Positions 1-7,988 of a stretch of 64,000 nucleotides of DNA are shown piece after piece. Location: assembly GCF_000214035.2 (NCBI RefSeq), contig NZ_AFHG01000052.1, positions 372,001-436,000 on the forward strand, read 5' to 3'. Source of the stretch: Methyloversatilis universalis FAM5 (GTDB taxonomy: Bacteria > Pseudomonadota > Gammaproteobacteria > Burkholderiales > Rhodocyclaceae). The translations under genes and the position numbers were made by a program. The notes below the pieces were generated by a model. That model was not told the DNA's origin and did no database searches. It saw nothing but the letters and a program-made list of their open reading frames with translations. The number at the start of each line of letters is the position of its first letter. Position 1 is the stretch's first letter.

Positions 1-1
1 A

Positions 2-265
2 CTCAAGGCGGCAGAGTTCGACTTCGTGGTGACCGACTGGAACATGCCGAACATGACCGGCATCGAGTTGCTGCGTGCGATCCGGGCCGATGCGGCATTG
101 AAATCGCTGCCGGTGCTCATGATCACCGCCGAGGCGAAGAAGGAAAACATCATCGAAGCCGCGCAGGCGGGCGCGTCGGGCTACATCGTGAAGCCCTTCA
201 CCGCCGGCACCATGAGCGAAAAGCTGAACAAGATTTTCGAGAAGATGAACCAGAAAGCCGCCTGA
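2..265 (+). CDS. cheY: Chemotaxis response regulator CheY (5' end outside window)
   Basis: C-terminal two thirds of a single-domain response regulator; the start lies upstream of the window and the reading frame is open from base 2. Visible receiver hallmarks are the phospho-acceptor Asp in VVTDW, the Thr in MITAEA and the switch Lys in YIVKPF, all in CheY order. The protein ends soon after the last helix with no output domain. CheY-P carries the signal from CheA to the flagellar motor switch. It is followed after 22 bases by cheZ and then cheA, so it is the flagellar chemotaxis CheY rather than a generic receiver. The GTG at base 26 is internal and is not the real start. Confidence 0.93.
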   Translation, partial: LKAAEFDFVVTDWNMPNMTGIELLRAIRADAALKSLPVLMITAEAKKENIIEAAQAGASGYIVKPFTAGTMSEKLNKIFEKMNQKAA

Positions 266-287
266 GGCTGAATCGGGAGAACGAACC

Positions 288-1112
288 GTGAAGAAGCTCA
301 AGCTTGACGAGACCGGCGATTCCGACGATCTGCAGGCGCTGTTCGACAGCATTGCCAACGAGACGCCGCAGAAGGTAAGGCTGGAAGTGGTGCCGGAACC
401 GGTGCTGACCGCCGGTGGCGACACCCCGGACCTTGAAGCGCTGTTCGACACCGTGGCCGGCGAATACGCCGCGACCCATGTCGAGTCGCACGAGGACAGC
501 GATCACAGCTGCGAAATGGTGTTCAACAAGGTGGGGCATCTGGCCCGCCAGCTGCACGACACGCTGCGCGAACTGGGTTACGACCACGCGCTGGAGGATG
601 TCGCGCAGCAGATGCCGGATGCGCGCAGCCGACTGAACTACGTCGCGCAGATGACCGAGAACGCGGCCAGCCGCGTGCTGAACGCCACCGACGTCGCCAT
701 TCCGATGCAGGACGACATCGAGAAGCGCTCCAGCCTGCTGCACGACCGCTGGGAAAAGCTGTACCGCAACGAACTGTCGGTCGAGGAGTTCAAGGCCCTG
801 GCGACCGAAACCCGCGGCTTCCTGGGCGATGTGCCGGGTTTTGCCCGCGACACCCGCGCACAGTTGAACGAAATCATGATGGCGCAGGATTTTCAGGACC
901 TGACCGGTCAGGTCATCAAGAAAATCGTAGAAATGTCGCAAAAGCTGGAGAGCGGTCTGCTTCAGGTGCTGATCGAGGCAATGCCGGCGGAAAAGCGCGC
1001 CGCGACGCCGGAAGGGCTGCTCAACGGGCCGGTGATCAATGCCGAAGGTCGCAACGACGTGGTCACCAGCCAGGAACAGGTCGACGATCTGCTCGAAAGC
1101 CTCGGCTTCTGA
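288..1112 (+). CDS. cheZ: Protein phosphatase CheZ
   Basis: 274-residue CheZ, the phosphatase that removes phosphate from CheY-P. The signature AQDFQDLTGQ, holding the catalytic Asp and Gln, lies near residue 200. The C-terminal tail QVDDLLESLGF matches the CheY-docking peptide that ends CheZ proteins. The N-terminal half is acidic and is longer than in enteric CheZ. It also carries two short DLxALFD motifs (near residues 14 and 48), which look like a repeated docking peptide. The GTG start is preceded by GGGAGA. It lies between cheY and cheA in one operon. CheZ is typical of beta- and gammaproteobacteria. Confidence 0.96.
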   Translation: MKKLKLDETGDSDDLQALFDSIANETPQKVRLEVVPEPVLTAGGDTPDLEALFDTVAGEYAATHVESHEDSDHSCEMVFNKVGHLARQLHDTLRELGYDHALEDVAQQMPDARSRLNYVAQMTENAASRVLNATDVAIPMQDDIEKRSSLLHDRWEKLYRNELSVEEFKALATETRGFLGDVPGFARDTRAQLNEIMMAQDFQDLTGQVIKKIVEMSQKLESGLLQVLIEAMPAEKRAATPEGLLNGPVINAEGRNDVVTSQEQVDDLLESLGF

Positions 1113-1230
1113 GCGGAACGCCCACAACAGCACGAACAGGGACGGCCGGCAGATCGGATGAATGCCGGGACCGTGACAACAGGTGCAGTCGGGCAGGGGC
1201 CGGGAGCGGCCGCTGCCACAGGAGCGAAAC

Positions 1231-3129
1231 ATGAGTGACTTTCAGGGCATGGAAGATCTGCTGCAGGACTTTCTGGTCGAAGCAACCGACCTGCTGTCCG
1301 GCGTGGATAACAAGCTGGTGGATCTTGAAAAGACCCCGGGCGACCGCGGGCTGCTGAACGAGATCTTCCGCGGCTTCCACACCATCAAGGGCGGTGCGGG
1401 CTTCCTGAATGCGCACGAGCTGGTTGCGCTCTGCCACCTGACCGAAAACCTGTTCGACAAGCTGCGCAATGGCGAAATGAACGTGACGCCGGTGCTGATG
1501 GACGTCATTCTCGACGCCACCGCCATCGTGCGCGACATGTTCGGCGCGCTCGAACGCGGCATGCAGCCGTCGGCGGCTGACGCCGGCGTGATGAGCCGCC
1601 TGCGTTCGGCGCTGGCCGGCGAACTGACCGCTGCCAAGGAATCCGTGGCCGCTCCGGCTGCGCCGGTCGCCCGGGCCATGCCGTCCGCACCGGCGGCACC
1701 GGTCGGCAGCGAACCCGACTGGGTGGCCCTGCATCAGGCGGTGACCGGTGTCGTGCCGTCCGCGCCGCAGGCCGTGCCCGAACCGGCCGCCGCCCGTTCG
1801 GCCAACGATGGTGAAGTGGCCGCCGTGGTCAATGCCGCCTTCGGCCGCCGCGCCGGCGACCGTCCGGGCGCACCGGCGCCGACCGGCCGTCGCGACGCCG
1901 AAAAGGGCCGCGACAACTCGATCCGGGTCGATACCTCGCGTCTGGATCAGGTGCTGAACCTGTCGGGCGAAATCGGCCTGACCAAGAACCGCCTCACCTC
2001 GCTGCGCGCCGACATTCTGGCCGGCAAGAGCGACAGCGACACGCTCCACGCGCTGGACGCCGCGGTGAGTCAGCTCGATCTGCTGGTGTCCGATCTGCAG
2101 AACGCGGTGATGAAAACCCGCATGCAGCCGATCGGCCGCCTGTTCCAGAAGTACCCCCGCATCGCCCGCGACCTCGCCCGCAATCTGGGCAAGGACGTCG
2201 AACTGGCGCTGGTCGGTGAAGAGACCGAAATCGACAAGACCATGATTGAGGACCTGTCGGACCCGATCATCCACCTCATCCGCAATGCGGTCGATCATGG
2301 CGTGGAAACGCCGGACGAGCGCATGGCTCAGGGCAAGTCCGGCAAGTCGGTCGTGCGCCTCGAAGCGCGCCAGGAAGGCGATCACATCGTCATCATGGTG
2401 GCCGACGACGGCCGCGGCATGAACGCCGAACGCCTGCGTGCCAAGGCGCTGGAGAAGGGTCTCATCACCGACGAGGAAGCGAACACGCTGGACGAGCGCG
2501 CGAGCCTGAACCTGGTGTTCCTGCCCGGTTTCTCGACCGCCGCCACGGTGTCCGACGTGTCCGGCCGCGGCGTCGGCATGGATGTGGTGAAGACCAATAT
2601 CCAGAAGCTGAACGGCTCGATCGAAATCCGCTCGGTGCAGGGCAAGGGCACCACCTTCGTGATTTCGCTGCCGCTGACGCTGGCCATCCTGCCGGTGCTG
2701 CTGGTGCGTCTGGCCGAACAGCACTTCGCGGTGCCGCTGTCGATGGTGCGCGAAATCCTGCCGATCCAGCAGGAAGACATCCAGGAAGTCGGCGGTCGCG
2801 CCACCATGGTGGTGCGCGGCGAGGTGATGCCGGTGCTGCCGCTGGCCCGCCTGCTGGGCTGGCCGCAGAAGAACCATCCGCAGTACGGCGTGCTGATGCA
2901 GTCGGCCGAGTCGTCCTTCATCCTGGCGATCGACAACTTCGCCGGCCGCGAGGACGCGGTGATCAAGAGCCTGGACGATTTCCGCCCGAAGGGCGTGGCC
3001 GGTGTGACCACGCTGTCCAACGGTCAGATCGTGCTCATCCTCGACATGAAGGAACTGCTCGGCTCGATGGGCGACACCCGCGGCGTGTCCCGCTCCAGCC
3101 TGCTCGGCAACGTGGCCCGCGCCGCCTGA
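1231..3129 (+). CDS. cheA: Chemotaxis histidine kinase CheA
   Basis: 632-residue CheA. Domains in order: HPt with phospho-acceptor His50 in FHTIKGGAGF; an Ala/Pro-rich linker at about 110-225; P3 dimerisation helices from about 229; an HATPase with N box HLIRNAVDHG (about 347), G1 DDGRGM (about 391) and G2 GRGVGMDV; and a C-terminal CheW-like domain from about 488. No recognisable P2 CheY-binding domain is seen in the linker. ATG 1231 is preferred over the upstream in-frame start at 1183 because GGAG lies 6 bases before it and the protein then begins at the HPt helix. It phosphorylates CheY under control of receptors and CheW. A terminator follows. Confidence 0.96.
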   Translation: MSDFQGMEDLLQDFLVEATDLLSGVDNKLVDLEKTPGDRGLLNEIFRGFHTIKGGAGFLNAHELVALCHLTENLFDKLRNGEMNVTPVLMDVILDATAIVRDMFGALERGMQPSAADAGVMSRLRSALAGELTAAKESVAAPAAPVARAMPSAPAAPVGSEPDWVALHQAVTGVVPSAPQAVPEPAAARSANDGEVAAVVNAAFGRRAGDRPGAPAPTGRRDAEKGRDNSIRVDTSRLDQVLNLSGEIGLTKNRLTSLRADILAGKSDSDTLHALDAAVSQLDLLVSDLQNAVMKTRMQPIGRLFQKYPRIARDLARNLGKDVELALVGEETEIDKTMIEDLSDPIIHLIRNAVDHGVETPDERMAQGKSGKSVVRLEARQEGDHIVIMVADDGRGMNAERLRAKALEKGLITDEEANTLDERASLNLVFLPGFSTAATVSDVSGRGVGMDVVKTNIQKLNGSIEIRSVQGKGTTFVISLPLTLAILPVLLVRLAEQHFAVPLSMVREILPIQQEDIQEVGGRATMVVRGEVMPVLPLARLLGWPQKNHPQYGVLMQSAESSFILAIDNFAGREDAVIKSLDDFRPKGVAGVTTLSNGQIVLILDMKELLGSMGDTRGVSRSSLLGNVARAA

Positions 3130-3157
3130 CCGACACTGTTTCAGACGCGTTTCAGCG

Positions 3158-3191
3158 AGCCCGTCCAGGCGCAAGCCGGACGGGCTTTTTC
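3158..3191 (+). terminator. Rho-independent terminator after cheA
   Basis: Nine-base-pair stem AGCCCGTCC / GGACGGGCT (3158-3166 with 3178-3186) followed directly by five T residues. It separates the cheYZA unit from the FliA-type promoter downstream. Confidence 0.85.
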
Positions 3192-3241
3192 CTTTTGCAG
3201 ACTGGGTTTTCTGGAAGTTCGCCTCGCAATCTCTCTGCCCC

Positions 3242-3269
3242 TAAAGAAGTCCTGCGGGCCCGTCGATAA
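3242..3269 (+). promoter_or_regulatory. Sigma-28 (FliA) type promoter
   Basis: TAAAGAAG, 12 bases, then GTCGATAA. The -10 matches the FliA consensus GCCGATAA at 7 of 8 positions and the -35 keeps the TAAAG core; spacing is one base longer than the enteric 11. It lies just after the cheA terminator and about 48 bases before the gene at 3317, so it should drive that gene and the DUF3135 gene behind it. Confidence 0.6.
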
Positions 3270-3316
3270 GAAGACATAACCGGCACTTCGCCGATCGATC
3301 CAGAGGGAGTCCCATC

Positions 3317-3667
3317 ATGGCCGAAGCAACCCTGATCCAGCCGATTTCGTCCCCGTTTCCCGCTGCAGCCATGCTGCCCGCCGCCAGCGTGCAGGCTCAC
3401 CACGCCGAAATCATGCGTCTGATGGACGCCATCGATACGCTGGGCAGCGAAGCCATGGTGGCGGCGATGAATCTTGCCGGTGCCGCGGGCGAGGAAGAGG
3501 CGCGCGGTCTGTTCATGCGCGCCCAGGAAGTGCGCGCATGGGTGCAGACCACGCTGGACATGGTGCACACCGACGCGCTGTGCCCGGATCTCGCCGGCCA
3601 GCTCGCCTATCAGGGTGTCGAACAGGCGGCCCGGCTGGTCGCCGCGCGTGAAACCCTGCCGCGCTGA
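3317..3667 (+). CDS. Hypothetical protein, probable FliA-regulon member
   Basis: 116 residues. I do not recognise the family. The N-terminus is Pro/Ala-rich and probably flexible; from about residue 25 the protein looks helical, with an alternating hydrophobic pattern through the C-terminus. There is no signal peptide or membrane segment, so it is probably cytoplasmic. The ATG has GAGGGAG seven bases upstream, a strong ribosome binding site. A FliA-type promoter at 3242-3269 and position between cheA and other motility genes suggest a motility role, for example as a small chaperone or chemotaxis accessory; this is inference from location and promoter only. Confidence 0.75.
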   Translation: MAEATLIQPISSPFPAAAMLPAASVQAHHAEIMRLMDAIDTLGSEAMVAAMNLAGAAGEEEARGLFMRAQEVRAWVQTTLDMVHTDALCPDLAGQLAYQGVEQAARLVAARETLPR

Positions 3668-3725
3668 ATGCGCCGACTGTCTGTTCCAATCGCCGTAGCA
3701 AGACCGATACGGCCGAGGACACCGA

Positions 3726-4055
3726 GTGTCGAAAAATCCTGAGCAGGACTTCGATTTTGACGTCTGGAAAGAGCTGGCTCATTCCGACCCCCAGACCTAT
3801 TTCGCGGAGCGACGGCGCGTGATCGAACAATTCATCAATACCTGCCCGCCGGACAAGCAGGCGGTGCTGCGCGACCTGCAGGTGCGCATCGACGCGCACC
3901 GCGCCATGGCCGGTTCGCCCAATCAGTCGCTGCGCGAACTGTCGCGCATGATGGAAGACTATCTGCTGGCGCTGTCCGAGCGCCTGATGGCGCTGCACCG
4001 CGAAACCTCTTCGCTGCAGACCTCGCTGCGGCAGGGCCTGCGCGGCTCCAACTGA
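3726..4055 (+). CDS. DUF3135 family protein
   Basis: 109 residues with the DUF3135 pattern: FDFDVWKELAHSDP near the start, then a helical region with ERRRVIEQFI, and a C-terminal helix rich in Leu/Met. Function of the family is unknown to me. The GTG start lies 58 bases after the preceding gene on the same strand, so both are probably transcribed from the FliA-type promoter at 3242. No membrane segment. The 3' end faces the GGDEF-EAL gene across a strong hairpin at 4076-4103. Confidence 0.8.
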   Translation: MSKNPEQDFDFDVWKELAHSDPQTYFAERRRVIEQFINTCPPDKQAVLRDLQVRIDAHRAMAGSPNQSLRELSRMMEDYLLALSERLMALHRETSSLQTSLRQGLRGSN

Positions 4056-4075
4056 ACGCTGAAGTCGCACGGTGT

Positions 4076-4103
4076 CAGCGGCCCGTCTGCGGACGGGCCG
4101 CTG
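4076..4103. terminator. Bidirectional terminator hairpin
   Basis: Twelve-base-pair perfect stem CAGCGGCCCGTC / GACGGGCCGCTG with a four-base loop, between two convergent genes. The T tract on the plus strand is weak (TCGTTTA), so the assignment rests on the stem and the convergent context. Confidence 0.7.
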
Positions 4104-4118
4104 TCGTTTACGCGGTGC

Positions 4119-6284
4119 TCATTTCGCTGCCGGCGCTGCGGTCCATTCGGTCGGCGGCTGCCAGCCGGCGATCCAGGCCGCCAGATCCTCCGCCGGCATC
4201 GGCCGCGCGATGCCGAAGCCCTGGCCCTGTTCGCAGCCCATGGCCAGCAGCGCGCAGCCGTGCGCCACGGTTTCCACGCCTTCGGCGATCAGTTCCCGAC
4301 CGAAGGCGTGCGCCAGGCCGACAATGCCCTGCACGATGGCGCGATCGTCGCGGTCGGCCAGCATGTCGCGCACGAAGCTGCAGTCGATCTTGATCGTTTC
4401 CGCAGGCAGGCGTTTCAAATACACCAGCGACGAGTAGCCGGTGCCGAAATCGTCCACCGCGAAACGCACCCCCAGCCGGTGACAGTCCTGCATCACCACC
4501 GCGACGTCATTGATGTCGTCCAGCGCGCTGGTTTCGAGCAGTTCCAGTTCAAGCCGTTCGGGAGGCGCGTCCGGGTGGCTGGCCAGCGTTGCGGCCAGTG
4601 CTTCGGCGAAGCCGCGCTGCTGAAGGTTGCGGCCGTTCAGATTCACGCTCACCGTCAGCGCATCCAGACCCTGGGCGCGCCAGACCGCCATCCTGTTCAG
4701 GGCCTGATCGAGTACCCAGCGGTCCAGTTCGGCGGCCAGCTGATGACCTTCGGTCTGCGGCAGGAAGGCGGCAGGCGAGAGCAGGCCGCGCTGCGGATGA
4801 CGCCAGCGGATCAGCGCTTCCACGCCGATGACCTGGCCGCTGCGCATGTTCACCTTGGGCTGGTAGAACAGTTCGAATTCGCCGCAGCGCAGCCCGCGTG
4901 CGATGTCCTCCAGCTGTTCGCTGCGTGAGCGCGCGCGCTCGTGCAGGTCGGGGTCGAACAGGTGGTAGCGGTTCTTGCCGGCCTGCTTGGCTTCGTACAT
5001 CGCGCGGTCGGCATGCCGGATGAGCTGTTCCGCGTCTACGTTGTCCTGCGGGTAGAGCGCCACGCCGATGCTGGCGGACACCTGCACGCTTTCGCCCTTC
5101 ACGAAGAAGGGCTCGGTGCATACCCGCAGCACCCGGTCGACCAGCTGCACGCACTCGTTGTGATTGCGCAGTCCGACCAGTACCGCGACGAACTCGTCGC
5201 CGCCCATGCGGGCGAGCGTGTCGGTTTCCCGCAGCTGACTGCTCACCCTGCGCGCGAGCAGTACCAGCAGTTCGTCGCCGGCGTCGTGCCCGAGGCGATC
5301 ATTCACCGCCTTGAATCCGTCGAGATCGAGGTAGAGCACCGCCACCCAGTCGTCGCTGCGACGGCTGGCATTGATCGCCTGCACCAGACGGTCTGACAGC
5401 AGCAGCCGGTTGGGCAGGTCGGTCAGCGCGTCGAAGTGCGCCAGATGTTCGAGCGTTTCCTGCTGCCGGCGCAGCGGCGTCACGTCGCTTACCAGCACCA
5501 CGTAATTCTGCGTCTGCCCCTGCTCGTTGCGCACCGCGCTGATCTTGACCAGGCTGGCGAAGCTTTCTCCGTCCTGCCGGCGGCTCCACGCTTCGCCCTG
5601 CCAGTGACCGGTCTGCGCCAGCGCGTTCAGGATGATTTCGAATTCGGCCGGTCCCTGCCGGCTGGATGCGAACATGTCGGGCGTACGCCCGATGATCTGC
5701 GGCCGCTCGAAGCCGGTGATCCGGCAGAAGGCTTCGTTCACGTCGACGATGCGGCCGTGCGGATCGACGATGACGATGCCTTCGCTGGTGTGGCTGAACA
5801 CGCTGGCGGTCAGTCTGAACCGGGCATTTGCGTCCTTCTGCGCGGTGATGTCCCGCGCGATCTTGGAGGCGCCGATGATGCGGCCGGTTGCGTCACGCAC
5901 CGGAGACACCGATACCGATACGTGGATGCGCCGACCGTCGCGGTGCAGCCGCTCGGTCTCGTAGTGGTCGACTTTCTCGCCGTGACGGATCTTGTCGAGG
6001 ATGAAGTCCTCTTCCGCCACGCGCTCGGGCGGGAACAGCCTGAGCATCGGCTGGTGCAGCATGTCCTGCTCGCTGTAGCCGAACATGCGGGTGGCACCGG
6101 CGTTCCAGCTGGTGATGCGCCCGTCCAGCGTCTTGCTGACGATGGCGTCGTCCGACGATTCGAAGATGGCCCGGAAGTGTTCCGGCGCACCGGCGATGTT
6201 GGGCGGGGCTGATTCTTCTGCTGCGCACACCGCGGGGTCGGGGCGGTGTGCAGATCCGGACTGACCGGTCTTTGATTCGTGCAT
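4119..6284 (-). CDS. PAS-PAS-GGDEF-EAL protein (c-di-GMP turnover)
   Basis: 721 residues, no membrane segment, so a cytoplasmic sensor. Two PAS domains occupy about residues 30-270, each followed by a PAC-like segment. A GGDEF domain has an intact RMGGDEF active site near residue 360. An EAL domain begins with intact GVEALIRW near residue 488 and keeps the later DDFGTGYSSL loop. Both diguanylate cyclase and phosphodiesterase activities are therefore possible; which dominates cannot be read from sequence. AAGGAAGG precedes the ATG. Placement inside the motility region suggests it links a PAS-sensed cue to the swim/sessile switch, which is inference. Confidence 0.93.
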   Translation of the reverse strand: MHESKTGQSGSAHRPDPAVCAAEESAPPNIAGAPEHFRAIFESSDDAIVSKTLDGRITSWNAGATRMFGYSEQDMLHQPMLRLFPPERVAEEDFILDKIRHGEKVDHYETERLHRDGRRIHVSVSVSPVRDATGRIIGASKIARDITAQKDANARFRLTASVFSHTSEGIVIVDPHGRIVDVNEAFCRITGFERPQIIGRTPDMFASSRQGPAEFEIILNALAQTGHWQGEAWSRRQDGESFASLVKISAVRNEQGQTQNYVVLVSDVTPLRRQQETLEHLAHFDALTDLPNRLLLSDRLVQAINASRRSDDWVAVLYLDLDGFKAVNDRLGHDAGDELLVLLARRVSSQLRETDTLARMGGDEFVAVLVGLRNHNECVQLVDRVLRVCTEPFFVKGESVQVSASIGVALYPQDNVDAEQLIRHADRAMYEAKQAGKNRYHLFDPDLHERARSRSEQLEDIARGLRCGEFELFYQPKVNMRSGQVIGVEALIRWRHPQRGLLSPAAFLPQTEGHQLAAELDRWVLDQALNRMAVWRAQGLDALTVSVNLNGRNLQQRGFAEALAATLASHPDAPPERLELELLETSALDDINDVAVVMQDCHRLGVRFAVDDFGTGYSSLVYLKRLPAETIKIDCSFVRDMLADRDDRAIVQGIVGLAHAFGRELIAEGVETVAHGCALLAMGCEQGQGFGIARPMPAEDLAAWIAGWQPPTEWTAAPAAK

Positions 6285-6517
6285 GGCCTTCCTTGGGGCG
6301 GGATGGCGTCCCGCGCGTGCGCTCTTTTTTACATCAATCTCTTGTTTACGCCATGAAGCGGCCTCGGATTGAGCAAAATTCCGTGTCTACGCGCCTGGTG
6401 GCGCGACCGCTGCGGCTGGCACCGGCACAGATGAGGGCCGCTTGACCCGCTGTTCCGTCGATTGCCGCGGCGTGTGGCGCGGCATCATGTGATGGTTGCC
6501 CCTCCGGATCTGCGCAC

Positions 6518-7708
6518 GTGGCAGAAGAAAGCGATCTCGAAAAAACCGAACCAGCGTCACAGCGACGACTGGAACAGGCGCGCGAAGAAGGCCAGGTGCC
6601 GAATTCGCGCGAACTGGCGACCTTTCTCGTCACCATCACCGGCGTGGCCGGCATGTATGCGCTGGCCGGGTGGATGTGGCCGCGCAGCGCCCAGCTGCTG
6701 CGCGACGGCCTGACGGTGGACCGGCGCGCCATCTTCGATCCGGCCGCCATGTTCACGCTGCTGATCGACCGATCGATAGACGGTCTGGTCCTGCTGGCGC
6801 CGCTGTTCATCGCACTGCTGGTGGCGGCCTTCATTTCGCCCTTCCTGATGGCGGGCTGGAACTTCGCGCCCAAGGCGCTGGAACCGAAGTTCTCGAAGCT
6901 CAATCCGGCTGCCGGGCTCAAACGCATGTTTTCCTCCACCGCAGCGGTGGAACTGGCCAAGGGCGTGGGCAAGGCCACCCTGGTCGGCAGCGTGGCGGTG
7001 TGGGTGGTCATGCGCGACCACGAAAAGCTGTTCGCCCTGTTCGGCGCGCCGATCGACATCGCGCTCGGCGCCACCGGCGATCTCATCATCACCGCAACGC
7101 TGATGCTGGTGGCCGGCATGGGTCTCATCGTCGCGATCGACGTGCCCTTCCAGCTCTGGCACTACCACTCCGAACTGAAGATGACCAAGGAGGAGGCGCG
7201 CCAGGAGTTCAAGGAGCAGGAAGGCGATCCGCAGGTGAAGGGGCGCATCCGGCAGCAGCAGCGCGAAATGGCGCGCAACCGCATGATGGCCAACGTACCC
7301 AAGGCCGACGTGGTGGTGACCAACCCGACCCACTATTCGGTGGCCCTGCGCTATGAAGCGGCCAGGGGCGGCGCGCCGCGTGTGGTGGCCAAGGGGGCAG
7401 GCGAGGTCGCGCTGCGCATCCGCACGCTGGCGGCCGAACATGGCGTGCCGCTGGTCGAGGCTCCGCCGCTGGCGCGCGCACTGCACAAGCACTGCGAACT
7501 GGAGCAGGAAGTCCCGGCCCGGCTGTTTCGCGCGGTGGCCGAGGTGCTGGCCTACGTCTATCAGCTGAACGAAGCCTTTGCCCGGGGCGGCGAAGTGCCG
7601 CGGGCGCCGGGTGATCTGCCGGTGCCGCCCGATCTCGATCCGGGTGCCGATGCCGCGGAGCGGGAGGACGAGAACCCGACCGGCGGGCCTGCCCGCGACG
7701 CGACCTGA
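6518..7708 (+). CDS. flhB: Flagellar type III export protein FlhB
   Basis: 396 residues. The N-terminus (ESDLEKTEPAS) is typical of FlhB; four membrane segments fall in the first 215 residues, followed by the cytoplasmic autocleavage domain with NPTH at exactly residues 269-272, the same numbering as in Salmonella. Autocleavage there switches export from hook to filament substrates. After the family core ends there is a Pro/Asp-rich tail of about 40 residues, so the protein is slightly longer than the usual 380 or so. GTG start with only a weak upstream GGAT. It stands apart from flhA, which is 6.5 kb downstream. Confidence 0.96.
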   Translation: MAEESDLEKTEPASQRRLEQAREEGQVPNSRELATFLVTITGVAGMYALAGWMWPRSAQLLRDGLTVDRRAIFDPAAMFTLLIDRSIDGLVLLAPLFIALLVAAFISPFLMAGWNFAPKALEPKFSKLNPAAGLKRMFSSTAAVELAKGVGKATLVGSVAVWVVMRDHEKLFALFGAPIDIALGATGDLIITATLMLVAGMGLIVAIDVPFQLWHYHSELKMTKEEARQEFKEQEGDPQVKGRIRQQQREMARNRMMANVPKADVVVTNPTHYSVALRYEAARGGAPRVVAKGAGEVALRIRTLAAEHGVPLVEAPPLARALHKHCELEQEVPARLFRAVAEVLAYVYQLNEAFARGGEVPRAPGDLPVPPDLDPGADAAEREDENPTGGPARDAT

Positions 7709-7894
7709 GCGCTGCGCCCACCGCCCCGCTGGCAGCCGCCCCTCCTCAGTCGCGTATTGTCGCCTTCATCAACAACTGTTCCAGTCGGCAGCTCCGCGCT
7801 TCACCTCCCTGTTTCCCAGTCCGATAGACATGAATTGTTAGTCCGGACCTTCCCGGGGCGATGCGAATACGTGGTTATTTTCCCCGCATGCACC

Positions 7895-7922
7895 TCAAGT
7901 GTGCATATGACGCCGCCGTTAG
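7895..7922 (+). promoter_or_regulatory. Candidate FliA-type promoter for the triple-PAS receptor
   Basis: TCAAGTGT, 12 bases, then GCCGTTAG. Each element matches the FliA consensus at 6 of 8 positions with the same 12-base spacing as the element at 3242. Predicted transcription start is near 7930, which favours ATG 7989 over ATG 7935 for the gene downstream. Confidence 0.4.
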
Positions 7923-7988
7923 ACATCCCTGGTCATGGGAAAAGCACGCGGCGGCCGCTTGAGCCGCTCATTCAGGGAGCGGCAAACG

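Noticed and set aside
198-3174. Long minus-strand open frames opposite cheZ and cheA (344 and 703 residues)
   Set aside because: His/Arg/Gln-rich translations with no family pattern, antiparallel to well-supported genes; a codon-bias effect of high G+C.
6414-6432. TGGCACC-like sequence before flhB as a sigma-54 site
   Set aside because: No GC at the required ten-base distance; only the -24 half is present.
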